Part shown: positions 1 to 7,613 of the stretch, piece after piece | How positions within the stretch are numbered: the stretch's first letter is position 1 | Layout of the letters: the number at the start of each line of letters is the position of its first letter | NCBI RefSeq assembly: GCF_003001815.1 | Contig: NZ_PVMZ01000044.1 | Location: 1-50,179 of the forward strand | Source: Actinoplanes italicus | GTDB lineage: Bacteria; Actinomycetota; Actinomycetes; Mycobacteriales; Micromonosporaceae | Reading direction: 5' to 3' | DNA length: 50,179 nucleotides | Translations under genes and position numbers: made by a program | Notes under the pieces: model-generated | Database searches by the model: none | What the model was told of the DNA's origin: nothing | What the model saw: the letters and a program-made list of their open reading frames with translations, nothing else

Positions 1-120
1 TGGTCGATTTGCTGTCTTACCTGGAGCCTCGCCCTCATCGATCACCGGTCCCTGCTGACCCGGGCTGACCTGCAAGATCAGGTTGAAAAAGGCTCAATCT
101 CTGCGATGGCGTTCAATTGA
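1..120 (+). CDS. C-terminal end of an unidentified protein (partial)
   Basis: An open frame runs from the window edge to a TGA at 118-120, giving 39 residues that end in AMAFN. The tail is mixed: a hydrophobic Trp/Cys/Leu start, then a polar stretch with several charged residues. No family is recognised. The frame has no stop back to base 1, so the gene would begin upstream of the window. The GC content is lower than in most of the window, as in the next small gene, so both may belong to a transferred or fast-changing patch. It could also be a chance open frame. Confidence 0.35.
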   Translation, partial: WSICCLTWSLALIDHRSLLTRADLQDQVEKGSISAMAFN

Positions 121-155
121 ATTAACGATTCGAGACGCTGAGGATGGAGTGAAGG

Positions 156-239
156 ATGGAAACAGCCTCACTGATCATTGGAGCTCTAATGTCGATATTT
201 ATCATTGGGTACGTTGTCATCAAGTTTTTTGATGCTTAG
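156..239 (+). CDS. 27-residue hydrophobic single-span peptide
   Basis: ATG at 156 follows a purine-rich SD-like stretch (GGATGGAGTGAAGG) and opens 27 codons ending in TAG. After the N-terminal METAS the peptide is almost wholly hydrophobic (LIIGALMSIFIIGYVV), followed by Lys and a short tail, as in a single membrane-spanning peptide. Its AT-rich codons (ATT, ATA, TTT, CTA) are unlike the GC3-rich genes around it. Possible roles include a KdpF-like small subunit, a type I toxin-like peptide or a chance frame; none can be assigned. It lies 35 bases after the preceding stop. Confidence 0.4.
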   Translation: METASLIIGALMSIFIIGYVVIKFFDA

Positions 240-344
240 CAGTATTTGTCGTTTTTGGGTGATAAGGCGTGCCTTGGTGGATCGCCAAGATTCGTTTTGC
301 CTCGCTGCAACTCAGGCATTGCCGTTCCCGACCTCGCCGATGAT

Positions 345-467
345 TCATTCCAGCGTAAAACCGGCCCACGGCGGGCTGCGAGGCGAGCCTTCCAGCGTCC
401 CGTCGCCCCAGCTCTCCAGCTTCGCGTACGCATTCTCAGGACTGATCGGCTGGTCCGTGCACTTAGA
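345..467 (-). pseudogene. Possible C-terminal gene remnant
   Basis: Minus-strand codons from 467 down to the TGA at 347-345 give a hydrophilic segment with plausible composition (DQPISPENAY followed by AKLESWGDG and a proline-rich end). There is no ATG, GTG or TTG between the upstream in-frame stop and this segment. The family is not recognised. It may be a fragment left by deletion, or a chance open stretch. Confidence 0.2.
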
Positions 468-479
468 TCAAGTGCACGG
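455..479. terminator. Perfect 10-bp inverted repeat (operator or hairpin)
   Basis: The arms CCGTGCACTT (455-464) and AAGTGCACGG (470-479) are perfectly complementary around a 5-base loop. No T-run follows. It lies 68 bases before the SDR gene start, so it could be a regulator binding site as well as a terminator. Confidence 0.45.
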
Positions 480-546
480 GTAGCTGGCGGTGTCGACCGG
501 TGAACCGGTTCATCGGGTCCGTCGGTCGTCCGGCAGGATGGCTGTC

Positions 547-1320
547 ATGGCGACGATTCTGATTACCGGCTCGAGCGACGGCATCGGGCGGCACACGGCG
601 CAGATCCTGGCGGCGGACGGGCATCGGGTGACGTTGCACGCCCGCACCGAGCGTCGCGCCGAGGACGCCCTCAAGGCCGTGTCTCAGGCGCACGGTGTGA
701 TCGTCGGTGACCTGGCCTCCCTGGCGCAGACCCGTGGGCTGGCCGTCCAGGCGATCGAGGCCGGCCCGTTCGACGTGGTGATCCACAACGCCGGCATCGG
801 TGGCGGTCAGTCCGCCCCGGTGATCACCGAGGACGGGCTGGAGCGGATCTTCCAGGTCAACACGCTCGCGCCGTACCTGCTCACCGCGCTGATGCCGACG
901 CCGTCCCGCCTGATCTATCTGACCTCGGGACTGGAGGCGGACGGCCGGGCACGCCTCGACGACCCGCAGTGGCAGAACCGGCAGTGGGACGGGATGCAGG
1001 CCTACAGCGATTCCAAGCTGTACGACGTGATGCTCGCCTTCGCGGTGGCCCGGCTCCGGCCCGGCACCCTGAGCAACGCGGTCGACCCGGGCTGGATCCG
1101 CACCCGGCTCGGCGGCCCGGACGCCACCGACGACCTGCCCGAGGGTGCCGAGACCCAGGTGTGGCTCGCCACCTCCGAAGAGCCGGCGGCCACGGTGACC
1201 GGGCACTACTTCAAGCGCCGCACGGCTCTGCCGGCCAATCCGCAGGCGTACGACGAGGGTCTGCAGGAGCAGCTGCTCACCCTCTGCGCGGACCTCACCG
1301 GCGTCAAGCTCCAGGCCTAG
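547..1320 (+). CDS. Short-chain dehydrogenase/reductase (SDR)
   Basis: This is a classical SDR oxidoreductase of 257 residues, which would use NAD(P)H to oxidise or reduce an unknown alcohol or ketone in the cytoplasm. The N-terminal Rossmann glycine motif TGSSDGIG is at residues 7-14. HNAG follows after the fourth strand, then the catalytic-loop Ser in YLTSG and the catalytic pair Y153/K157 in YSDSK. The loop VDPGWIRT is typical of the family. ATG 547 was chosen because AGG lies about 9 bases upstream and the Rossmann strand starts immediately; ATG 538 in the same frame is possible. The gene stands alone and converges on the next gene. The substrate cannot be told from the sequence. Confidence 0.88.
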   Translation: MATILITGSSDGIGRHTAQILAADGHRVTLHARTERRAEDALKAVSQAHGVIVGDLASLAQTRGLAVQAIEAGPFDVVIHNAGIGGGQSAPVITEDGLERIFQVNTLAPYLLTALMPTPSRLIYLTSGLEADGRARLDDPQWQNRQWDGMQAYSDSKLYDVMLAFAVARLRPGTLSNAVDPGWIRTRLGGPDATDDLPEGAETQVWLATSEEPAATVTGHYFKRRTALPANPQAYDEGLQEQLLTLCADLTGVKLQA

Positions 1321-1334
1321 TCAGCGACCATCGG

Positions 1335-1358
1335 CCGGCCGGATGAAGACCCGGCCGG
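1335..1358. terminator. Hairpin between convergent genes
   Basis: CCGGCCGG occurs at 1335-1342 and again at 1351-1358, separated by 8 bases, and can form an 8-bp GC stem. It sits between the stops of two convergent genes, so it probably acts as a bidirectional terminator. Confidence 0.5.
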
Positions 1359-1386
1359 TTCGCGGCAGCGGTGACGAGATCAGGTT

Positions 1387-2028
1387 TCACGCGGGCCCGG
1401 TTCCGGTCGACGGAGCTCCGGGAATGGCCGACTGCGGGTCGACACCGGAGAAGGCGAGCCCGATGACGAACCCGGCGACCTCCTCCAGTTGGCGTGCCCG
1501 GTCCAGCCCACCGAGAACGGCGGGCATGCCTCCGAGGTCGCGCACCAGTGAGCCGGCGATCTCCAACGCTCGTGAGTCGCCGCCGCACATCGCGACCGTC
1601 ACCGGCGGCGACGCGGGAGTCGTCCACTGTGTCGACGGAAAGAGATGGAGTGCTTTGACCACGTGCGCGCCCGGGGCGAGGCCGGCGATCTGTTGAGCGA
1701 GGGCCCGGCCGGGTTCCGTCCGCAGAACGCCGACGCCGTGGTCGACCGCGTTCGTCGGATCGATGAGAATTTTGCCGGTGAGTGACCCCGCGGGAGCACC
1801 GGCCGCGGTGAGGATGTCGCCGATGCCTGTCCAGTGGACGGCGAGAAGAACGACGTCACTGTCCACGGCGATCTCGGACAACCGGCGGGTACGGGCTCCG
1901 GCCGCCTCTGCCGCGGCTCGGGCCCGCTCTATGGAGCGGCCGCCGATGCTGACGTGGTGTCCGGCCGATGTCCAGCGGGTAGCGAGCGCCGTGGCCAAAA
2001 TTCCGGTGCCGAGAATTCCGATACGCAT
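1387..2028 (-). CDS. NADP/F420 oxidoreductase-like NAD(P)-binding protein
   Basis: A 213-residue protein that starts directly with a Rossmann fold: MRIGILGTGILATALATRW, then a second strand ending in GGRS, where the Arg/Ser suggests NADP(H) preference. The middle part (DVVLLAVHW, then ILIDPTNAVD) matches the layout of F420-dependent NADP reductase-type proteins, which move hydride between NADPH and coenzyme F420 or act on related substrates. F420 itself is not proven, since the same fold occurs in other short NAD(P)-binding reductases. The gene is divergent from the HxlR regulator at 2114 with only 85 bases between them. Regulators of this class often control the adjacent reductase, so regulation by that neighbour is likely. 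Confidence 0.75.
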   Translation of the reverse strand: MRIGILGTGILATALATRWTSAGHHVSIGGRSIERARAAAEAAGARTRRLSEIAVDSDVVLLAVHWTGIGDILTAAGAPAGSLTGKILIDPTNAVDHGVGVLRTEPGRALAQQIAGLAPGAHVVKALHLFPSTQWTTPASPPVTVAMCGGDSRALEIAGSLVRDLGGMPAVLGGLDRARQLEEVAGFVIGLAFSGVDPQSAIPGAPSTGTGPA

Positions 2029-2073
2029 GGCGTCAGACCATAGGAATGGTGATCCGAACCGATCGGAGAGTCA

Positions 2074-2084
2074 CACACCGTGTG
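2074..2084. promoter_or_regulatory. Small palindrome in the divergent HxlR/reductase promoter
   Basis: CACAC-C-GTGTG forms an 11-bp palindrome in the 85-base space between two divergent starts. It is the clearest symmetric element there and a candidate site for the adjacent HxlR protein. It is short, so chance is possible. Confidence 0.3.
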
Positions 2085-2113
2085 GTGCGCAACGGCCATG
2101 ACACGATGGCCGC

Positions 2114-2452
2114 ATGGAATTCGTGGCGGACTGCCGCTTGCGTATGGCCACGGATCTGTTCACGCACGTGTGGGATCCGGTTGTTCTCGCCGCTCTGACG
2201 GCGGGTCCGCAACGTCGGCGCGCGCTGCGGGTGAATATCGGCGGCATCAGTGACAAGTCGCTCACCGAGGCACTCGAGCGACTCGTCGGCAGCGGCCTCG
2301 TTCACCGCAGGTCGTACGCCGAGGCGCCCCCGCGAGTCGATTACGCGTTGACGGCCCTGGGCCGGACCTTCGCCGACGGACCGATGCGGGCACTGGCGGA
2401 TTGGGTCGTCCAGCACGGCGACGACCTCATCGAGGCAGAAGAAGCACCCTGA
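2114..2452 (+). CDS. HxlR-family winged-helix regulator
   Basis: A 112-residue single-domain transcription factor. The pattern of the family is visible: an early Cys (ADCRLR), the helix with FTHVWDPVVLAAL, the recognition part ISDKSLTEALERLVGSGLV, then the wing ending in VDYALTALGRTF. HxlR proteins are dimeric DNA-binding proteins that often sense thiol-reactive, aldehyde or quinone stress through the N-terminal Cys. The Cys is present here, but its role is inferred. It is transcribed divergently from the NAD(P)-binding protein gene at 2028, and its stop lies 7 bases from the stop of the convergent gene at 2460. Confidence 0.85.
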   Translation: MEFVADCRLRMATDLFTHVWDPVVLAALTAGPQRRRALRVNIGGISDKSLTEALERLVGSGLVHRRSYAEAPPRVDYALTALGRTFADGPMRALADWVVQHGDDLIEAEEAP

Positions 2453-2459
2453 CCCGTGA

Positions 2460-3269
2460 TCACGTGGTGAACCGCCATCGCCGGCTGTCGGCTCCGGGCC
2501 AGGTTCTGAGCAGATTGGCAGCCAGGACGCCGCCGAAGGCCACGGTTCCCTCGTGCGACGCGTAGGCGATCCAGTCGTGGTGTTCGTCGGTCCAGAGGCC
2601 CTCGGGACCGGTGTACCTCGGTGCGAGAGTCATGACGTCCAGCAGGTAGTCGGGTCCGTACTCCCGCAACTCGACCACCCGCGAGCGACCCAGGCCCCGC
2701 AGCACCTGGCGGACATGATCGACGCCTTCGTCCTCCCACATCGATCCTTCGTCCAGGACCAGCACGTCCAGCGGGATCGGGCCACCCAGCATGGGATGCC
2801 ACAGACCGTCCTGCACATCCCATCGCCGTTGCAGCGCTGCGCGCCACGTCGATCCCTGTTGTGGCGTCAGGACGCGCCGGTACGGAAGGGGGTCCGCTCG
2901 GAATGTGGACTGCTTCCTCCAACGCTGCACGTTCGCCGCGAAGAGGCGGCGTTCATCGGCCATGGCCTGCGCCTGGATTTCGCCGTGTGGCGGCTCGGTG
3001 AACACGGAGTTCGCCACCTGGGCCGCCGTGAGCAATGCGCGACCGAGGTCCTCCACGCCGGGAAGCCGGTCGGGATCGAGACGTTCGACCTCCACGAGGA
3101 TGGCGGCGACGACGTTGTAGCGAGGAAAGGTGCGCTTCGCCTCGGTGGTGTACGTGTATCCGTCGGCCTGACGGCCCCCGCCGGGCAATCGTTCGTACTC
3201 GGCTCTGAGGTCCGCGTCTCGTCGCATCAAATAGCGGCGTGCGGTCACGTGCAACGTCGTCGCATCCAC
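2460..3269 (-). CDS. Unrecognised cytoplasmic protein, about 269 residues
   Basis: No family is recognised. The protein is soluble and rich in Arg, Trp and acidic residues, with an N-terminal half of basic helices (TARRYLMRRDADLRAEYERL). The C-terminal half contains an acidic patch (DVLVLDEGSMWEDEG) and ends in WRFTT. The frame is open back to 3323, but that ATG lies inside the terminator hairpin of the upstream gene. GTG 3269 was chosen instead because GGAGG (minus strand, 3282-3278) sits 8 bases before it. The gene lies downstream of the small secreted inhibitor-like protein on the same strand but is separated from it by the hairpin, so it probably has its own weak promoter or depends on readthrough. 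Confidence 0.6.
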   Translation of the reverse strand: MDATTLHVTARRYLMRRDADLRAEYERLPGGGRQADGYTYTTEAKRTFPRYNVVAAILVEVERLDPDRLPGVEDLGRALLTAAQVANSVFTEPPHGEIQAQAMADERRLFAANVQRWRKQSTFRADPLPYRRVLTPQQGSTWRAALQRRWDVQDGLWHPMLGGPIPLDVLVLDEGSMWEDEGVDHVRQVLRGLGRSRVVELREYGPDYLLDVMTLAPRYTGPEGLWTDEHHDWIAYASHEGTVAFGGVLAANLLRTWPGADSRRWRFTT

Positions 3270-3289
3270 CCGGAGATCCTCCACCAGGG

Positions 3290-3322
3290 TGATCCATCGC
3301 CCCGCAGAGGGGCGATGGATCA
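3290..3322 (-). terminator. Terminator of the small secreted protein gene
   Basis: The 14-base arms TGATCCATCGCCCC (3290-3303) and GGGGCGATGGATCA (3309-3322) are perfectly complementary around a 5-base loop. The hairpin starts 8 bases after the stop of the minus-strand gene at 3331. A long U-run is absent, which is common in actinomycetes. Confidence 0.75.
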
Positions 3323-3330
3323 CGGGGCGC

Positions 3331-3657
3331 TCAGCAGCGTTCGGTCATGACGTACTTCCACATGCGGGCCCAGCGCCATCCGACCTTCTGACGGGCGGGA
3401 ACCACGAAGCACGGGTTCGCCACGGGCCCCAGCTTGAGCACTCGGACGGTCAGGTCGTACGAACAATTGTTCTTGACGTAGATCGTCTGATTCGCCAGGC
3501 CCACGTCGTGACTGATGGAAGCGCAGCTGGGAAGGGAAGCGGCGGCGGCCGGGGCGGCGGCACCGAGCAGGAGCATGAGGCCGGCGGTGCCACCGGCGGC
3601 CAGCCGGCCGAGCGTGCGGTGCGGGAAAGCCCGGCCGGACTGCGATGAGGTCGACAT
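3331..3657 (-). CDS. Small secreted protein with alpha-amylase-inhibitor-like cysteine pattern
   Basis: A 108-residue precursor. Residues 1-40 form a Sec signal peptide: basic RTLGRLA, a hydrophobic core and AAAPAAAA. The roughly 68-residue mature chain has four cysteines at 45, 65, 83 and 108. Their spacing (20, 18, 25), the early PSC, the NNC-plus-beta-strand segment (YDLTVRVLKLG) and the CFVVP segment resemble tendamistat-type alpha-amylase inhibitors of Streptomyces (spacing 16, 18, 28). The Trp-Arg-Tyr triad that inserts into amylase is not found at its usual place between the first two cysteines; the mature chain has WRW near residue 94 instead. The fold assignment is therefore fairly likely, but amylase inhibition is doubtful. 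ATG 3657 follows GGGAGAA at SD distance. Confidence 0.6.
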   Translation of the reverse strand: MSTSSQSGRAFPHRTLGRLAAGGTAGLMLLLGAAAPAAAASLPSCASISHDVGLANQTIYVKNNCSYDLTVRVLKLGPVANPCFVVPARQKVGWRWARMWKYVMTERC

Positions 3658-3788
3658 TCTTCTCCCTGGAGGTTCGGGCGGTGCGCTGATGCCGACCATC
3701 AGACCCCGCCGGCCGAGCACGGGGAATGGGGAGAACTCCCCGTGGACGTGTGAGCTGGGGCCGGCGGACAAGGCGTTAGGCTCGGACC

Positions 3789-4511
3789 GTGCCGATCGAG
3801 AGTGACCATCGCGGATCGGATTCGCCCTACGTGGCGCGGGTCTGGCGTGGCCGTACCTCCGGTGTCGGGCAGATGACCTCGATCGCCACGTCGACCTGGG
3901 AACTCGTCTTCTGGGAGCAGCACGGCGTCATGCACGCCGCCGTCCGGGGACCGGAGACGACGGCGTCGAGTGCTGAGACGGCCGGTGACTCGGAGTCGTT
4001 CGGGATCACCTTCGCGCATGGGACCTCGATGCCCCACCTTCCGATCGGCGCGCTCGTCGACGGCGGGCAGGACAGTCCGCACGTGACCGGACGTACGTTC
4101 CTGCTGCGCGGTGAACAGTGGCAGATTCCGGACTTCGACGACGCCGAGCTGTTCGTGGAGAAGCTCGTGCGTGCCGGAGTTCTGGTTCGTGACCCGCTCG
4201 TGAACGAGGTGGTGTGGGGCGGCGCCGCACGGGTCGGGTCGCGGTCGGTGCAACGGCGGGTGGCCGCGGCGACCGGCCTCACACAGGGCGCGATCCGTCA
4301 GATCGAACGGGCGCGGGAGGCCGCGGTGCTGCTCGGGGCAGGGACCGCGGCCCTGGACGTGGTGGAGCGGCTCGGCTACTACGACCAGCCCCACCTGGCC
4401 CGCTCGCTGCAACGCTTCATCGGGCGGACCGCCACGCAACTGCGGCGGCCGGATCCCGCCGCCGATCCCCTGTCGCTTCTGTACAAGCCCGAGGGCCCGG
4501 CCGGCTCATAG
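3789..4511 (+). CDS. AraC-family transcriptional regulator
   Basis: A 240-residue one-component regulator. The N-terminal 150 residues contain SPYVARVWRG and a sensor-like beta-rich part with MPHLPIGALVDGG, a pattern seen in actinobacterial AraC-type proteins. The C-terminal domain has two helix-turn-helix units: VGSRSVQRRVAAATGLTQ, then DVVERLGYYDQPHLARSLQR and FIGRTATQLR, the last being the classic AraC signature region. The ligand is unknown. The hydrolase and reductase genes 54 bases downstream are on the same strand and are natural candidates for its target, although a hairpin lies between. GTG 3789 keeps the conserved SPY motif near the N-terminus. Confidence 0.85.
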   Translation: MPIESDHRGSDSPYVARVWRGRTSGVGQMTSIATSTWELVFWEQHGVMHAAVRGPETTASSAETAGDSESFGITFAHGTSMPHLPIGALVDGGQDSPHVTGRTFLLRGEQWQIPDFDDAELFVEKLVRAGVLVRDPLVNEVVWGGAARVGSRSVQRRVAAATGLTQGAIRQIERAREAAVLLGAGTAALDVVERLGYYDQPHLARSLQRFIGRTATQLRRPDPAADPLSLLYKPEGPAGS

Positions 4512-4522
4512 CGTCGTGTGCA

Positions 4523-4541
4523 GGCGGTGACCGGCACCGCC
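4523..4541 (+). terminator. Hairpin between AraC gene and hydrolase
   Basis: GGCGGTG (4523-4529) pairs with CACCGCC (4535-4541) around a 5-base loop, and flanking GTGT/ACAC could extend the stem. It lies 11 bases after the AraC stop and acts as a terminator or attenuator. Confidence 0.45.
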
Positions 4542-4564
4542 GTACACCATGAAGGGCCCCTCCG

Positions 4565-5380
4565 ATGTCAGAAGGCACTGTCACGTCTGCCGACGGCACC
4601 ACCATCGCCTACACGGCGTGGGGCGCCGGCGACCCGATCGTCATCATCGACGGCGCGACGGCCTATCGCGCCACCAACCCGTTGAACCGGGAGACGGCGG
4701 AACTGCTTGCCGGCGAGTTCCTGGTCATCAACTATGACCGGCGTGGTCGTGGCGAGAGCGGCGACACCCTGCCGTACGCCGTCGAGCGCGAGTTCGAGGA
4801 CCTTGCGGCGATCATCGAGCAGGCCGGCCAGGGGCGCCCGGCGACCGTGTTCGGCTGGTCGTCCGGTGGCAATCTCGCCCTCAACGCCGCCCACCACGGC
4901 GGGCCGATCACGCGTGTCGCGGTGTTCGAGCCGAACGCGGCCGTCGACGACGCCCGCCCTCCGCTGCCCGGCGACTACGTCGAGCGCCTCGACGCCGCCA
5001 TCGCCGACGGCCGGCCGGGCGATGCGGTCGCCCTGTTCATGACCGCCGCGGTCATGCTGCCGGACGAGGCGGTCGCCGGGATGCGTGAGATGGACTTCTG
5101 GGCCGGGCTCGAGGCCGTCGCGCCCACGATCGCCTACGACGGCCGTCAGGTCGGTGACGCCCTGGCCGGCAGGCCGCTGCGCCCCGGACTGTGGAAGAAC
5201 ATCGACGTCCCGGTCCTGGTGATGTACGGGGCCGACACCTGGCCGGCCCTGGCCGCGGGCTCCCGTGCGATCGCCGCGCACCTGCCCGCGTCCACGCTCG
5301 AGCCGGTACCCGGCGAGGAGCACTCGACCACCGCCGACGTGCTGGCCGCCGCGCTGCGCGCCTTCATCAAGGAGAACTGA
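4565..5380 (+). CDS. Alpha/beta-fold hydrolase
   Basis: A 271-residue cytoplasmic hydrolase. The fold signatures are clear: an early strand PIVIIDG, then YDRRGRGESGD, the nucleophile elbow GWSSG with Ser99, an acid candidate Asp in YGADTWP, and the catalytic His253 in EEHSTT. The usual HG oxyanion motif is replaced by IDGA, which is seen in some members. The substrate is unknown; esters, lactones or an antibiotic are possible. The next gene starts 1 base after its stop, with an SD inside this gene's last codons, so the two are co-transcribed and probably translationally coupled. Confidence 0.85.
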   Translation: MSEGTVTSADGTTIAYTAWGAGDPIVIIDGATAYRATNPLNRETAELLAGEFLVINYDRRGRGESGDTLPYAVEREFEDLAAIIEQAGQGRPATVFGWSSGGNLALNAAHHGGPITRVAVFEPNAAVDDARPPLPGDYVERLDAAIADGRPGDAVALFMTAAVMLPDEAVAGMREMDFWAGLEAVAPTIAYDGRQVGDALAGRPLRPGLWKNIDVPVLVMYGADTWPALAAGSRAIAAHLPASTLEPVPGEEHSTTADVLAAALRAFIKEN

Positions 5381-5381
5381 C

Positions 5382-5945
5382 GTGGGCATGATCGTGCTGA
5401 CCGAGTTCGTCTCCATCGACGGCGTCGTGGAGGCACCCGGGGGAGAGGACTTCAAGTACCCGAACTGGACCTTCGAGTTCGAACGCGGACCCGACGGCGA
5501 ACGATACAAGGAGGCCGAATCGCTGCGGGCCTCGGCGCTCCTGCTGGGCCGCAAGACCTACGAGGGCTTCGCGGCGGCCTGGCCCCAATACGACGGCGAG
5601 CTCGCCGACAAATACAACACCATGCCGAAGTACGTCGTATCGAGCACCCTCACCGACCCGCAGTGGGCGGGCACCACCGTGCTGAACGGCGACCTGGTGA
5701 AGGACGTGACCCGGCTCAAGCAGGAGGTCGACGGGGAGATCTCCGTGGCCGGGAGCATCCAGCTCGCCCAGAGCCTGCTCGCCCTGGACCTCGTCGACGA
5801 GATCCACCTCATGGCCTCGCCGGTCATCCTCGGCCACGGCCGACGGCTCTGGGCGCAGGCGCCGGACAAGACCGCGTGGACGCTCAGCGAAGCGACGGTG
5901 TACGGCGACAGCACCCTGCTCACCGTCTACCGGCGTCGCGCTTGA
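5382..5945 (+). CDS. RibD C-terminal/dihydrofolate-reductase-like protein
   Basis: A 187-residue protein of the DHFR-like RibD C-terminal family, which binds NADPH. The start MIVLTEFVSIDGVVEAPGG, the segment LLLGRKTYEGF and the later VAGSIQLAQSLLALDLVDE with LMASPVILGHGRRL match the family, in which the last part holds the pyrimidine-reductase-like core. Stand-alone actinobacterial members are common and mostly uncharacterised. GTG 5382 was chosen because AAGGAG lies 7 bases upstream; ATG 5388 is the alternative. It is coupled to the preceding hydrolase. Confidence 0.85.
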   Translation: MGMIVLTEFVSIDGVVEAPGGEDFKYPNWTFEFERGPDGERYKEAESLRASALLLGRKTYEGFAAAWPQYDGELADKYNTMPKYVVSSTLTDPQWAGTTVLNGDLVKDVTRLKQEVDGEISVAGSIQLAQSLLALDLVDEIHLMASPVILGHGRRLWAQAPDKTAWTLSEATVYGDSTLLTVYRRRA

Positions 5946-6013
5946 CCTTGCCCCGACGGCACGGTTTCTACTGCTGAGCGCATCTACTGGTTCAAGCCGA
6001 GGGAACACCGCTG

Positions 6014-6901
6014 ATGGGCGCACCACACTCCGACGAGACACGGCCGTTCGGCGTACACCTGCGTGTGGCCTGGTGGAAAGCGTTGCTGGCCGTCGTCGTA
6101 CCGCCGGTGATGTTGCTGGTCCTGCAGGTTCTTGGTTATCAGCTCGTCGGTGTGCTGGAGGGCAGTGACGACCCGTTCGCGCCGGCCATGACGCCGTTGA
6201 AGTTCCTGGCCGTCAACCTCGCCACCATCGTCACAGGCGTGCTGGCGATCCTGCTGCTGGCGTGGCTGGCCGGGGTGCCGTGGCGCAGGCTGATCAGTTC
6301 ACCGCGAGCGTTCGATCCCCGCCGCCTGCTGTTCTACCTGCTCGGCGCGGCGGTCCTGGTGGCGGCGGGGATCGGCGTCGTGGCACTCGTCGCGCCCGAG
6401 TCTCCCGGTTGGGTCGCCTTCGGCGTCTCGGGCACGACGATCGTCATGCTCGTGCTGACCCTGCTGACCACGCCGTTGCAGGCGCTCGGCGAGGAGCTGA
6501 TGTTCAGAAGTGCCGCGCTGCCCGCCGCCGCATCGTGGGTGCGCGGGGTCCGTACCGCCGTGGTCGTCGGTTTGATGGTTTCGAGTCTGACCTTCGCGCT
6601 GCTGCACGGCTCCGCGGACCCCTGGCTGTTCGGTTATTACGCCTTCATCAGCGCCTGCACCGGACTCATGGCGATCATGAGCGGGGGCATCGAGGCGCCG
6701 GTCGCTTTCCACGTCGCGAACAACGTCCTGTTCACCAGCGTCAACACGCTGATGTCGGACGGTGAGCCCTTCTCGATCGACCGATCCTCAGGTTCCGGGG
6801 ACGCGGCCGTGCTGATCCTCGGTGTCGTCAACATCGCGATGCTCGTGCTCGTACGGTGGCGTGAGAAGAGGAGCGGTGACCATGTCCTGGAGCACTCGTG
6901 A
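6014..6901 (+). CDS. CPBP-family intramembrane metalloprotease
   Basis: A 295-residue membrane protein with about eight hydrophobic spans. All three motifs of the CAAX-protease/bacteriocin-processing (Abi) family are present: EE160-161 with R165 (GEELMFR), FALLH with H198, and HVANN with H233 and N237. These residues hold the catalytic metal within the membrane. Family members cleave prenylated proteins, process peptides or confer bacteriocin immunity; the target here is unknown. Its last 20 bases overlap the start of the MerR gene, so the two are co-expressed and the MerR protein may regulate the pair. Confidence 0.9.
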   Translation: MGAPHSDETRPFGVHLRVAWWKALLAVVVPPVMLLVLQVLGYQLVGVLEGSDDPFAPAMTPLKFLAVNLATIVTGVLAILLLAWLAGVPWRRLISSPRAFDPRRLLFYLLGAAVLVAAGIGVVALVAPESPGWVAFGVSGTTIVMLVLTLLTTPLQALGEELMFRSAALPAAASWVRGVRTAVVVGLMVSSLTFALLHGSADPWLFGYYAFISACTGLMAIMSGGIEAPVAFHVANNVLFTSVNTLMSDGEPFSIDRSSGSGDAAVLILGVVNIAMLVLVRWREKRSGDHVLEHS

Positions 6902-7613
6902 GATCGCCGAGCTGTCGGGCATCACGGTCAAAACCGTGCGTTACTACCACGAGATCGGACTGCTTGAGGAGCCCGATCGGAAATCCAACGGCTACAAGCA
7001 GTACGAGGTACGCCATCTGGTCAGGCTTTTGCAGATCAAGCGGCTGACCGGGCTCGGGGTCGGGCTCACCCAGATCGCCGCGATGGGGACGGACCTGGAC
7101 GGTCAGGCTTCGGTGTTCCGGGTGATCGACACCGAGCTCGAAGCCACTATTGAGCGGCTGCAGGGAATCCGGCGGGAACTGGCCGTTCTTTCCCAGCCTG
7201 GGGCGGTGCCCGACGTTCCGCCCGGCTTCAACGGGGTCGCGGAGCAGTTGCGTGACAATGATCGGGCGCTTTTGATGATTTACTCCCAGCTTTTCTCGGA
7301 CGAGTCGATGGAGACCGTGCGGCAGACGCTGGAGGCGCACCCCAATGACGCGTTGGACGAGGCGTTTCGTGACCTGCCGGAGGATGCGGACGAGGTCACG
7401 CGACAGGCGCTTGCCGAACAGCTCGCACCGTTGATGAATCCCGCGACGGCCGCCAACCCGGTCACGTTGGAGCCGCAGACCGAAGCGGCGCGAGCCACTG
7501 CCGGCCAGGCGCTTCAGGCGCTGTACAACAGTGCTCAACTCGACGTGCTGCGCCGGGCACACCAGATCACCCGACTTCCGGTTCCGGAGGCCCCGTCCGG
7601 GGAGAGCCGTTAG
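6882..7613 (+). CDS. MerR-family transcriptional regulator
   Basis: A 243-residue regulator. Residues 1-70 form the MerR winged helix-turn-helix: STREIAELSGITVKTVRYY, then HEIGLLEEPDR and the wing GYKQYEVRHLVRL. A helical segment (residues 70-110) would form the antiparallel dimer coil. The C-terminal 130 residues form a helical ligand-sensing part with no Cys pair, so metal sensing is unlikely and a small organic or peptide signal is more probable. ATG 6882 follows GAGGAG with an 8-base spacing and lies inside the end of the CPBP protease gene. Confidence 0.88.
   Translation: MSWSTREIAELSGITVKTVRYYHEIGLLEEPDRKSNGYKQYEVRHLVRLLQIKRLTGLGVGLTQIAAMGTDLDGQASVFRVIDTELEATIERLQGIRRELAVLSQPGAVPDVPPGFNGVAEQLRDNDRALLMIYSQLFSDESMETVRQTLEAHPNDALDEAFRDLPEDADEVTRQALAEQLAPLMNPATAANPVTLEPQTEAARATAGQALQALYNSAQLDVLRRAHQITRLPVPEAPSGESR

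Larger units (their letters stand above)
240..546. other. Intergenic stretch with a decayed reading frame and a perfect hairpin
   Basis: No intact gene is supported here. On the minus strand, bases 467 to 345 read as about 40 codons of protein-like sequence (containing ENAYAKLESWGDG and ending WAGFTLE) that begin directly after a stop and lack a start codon. This looks like the C-terminal remnant of a lost gene. The stretch also holds the inverted repeat at 455-479. The remainder carries no recognisable signal. Confidence 0.4.
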
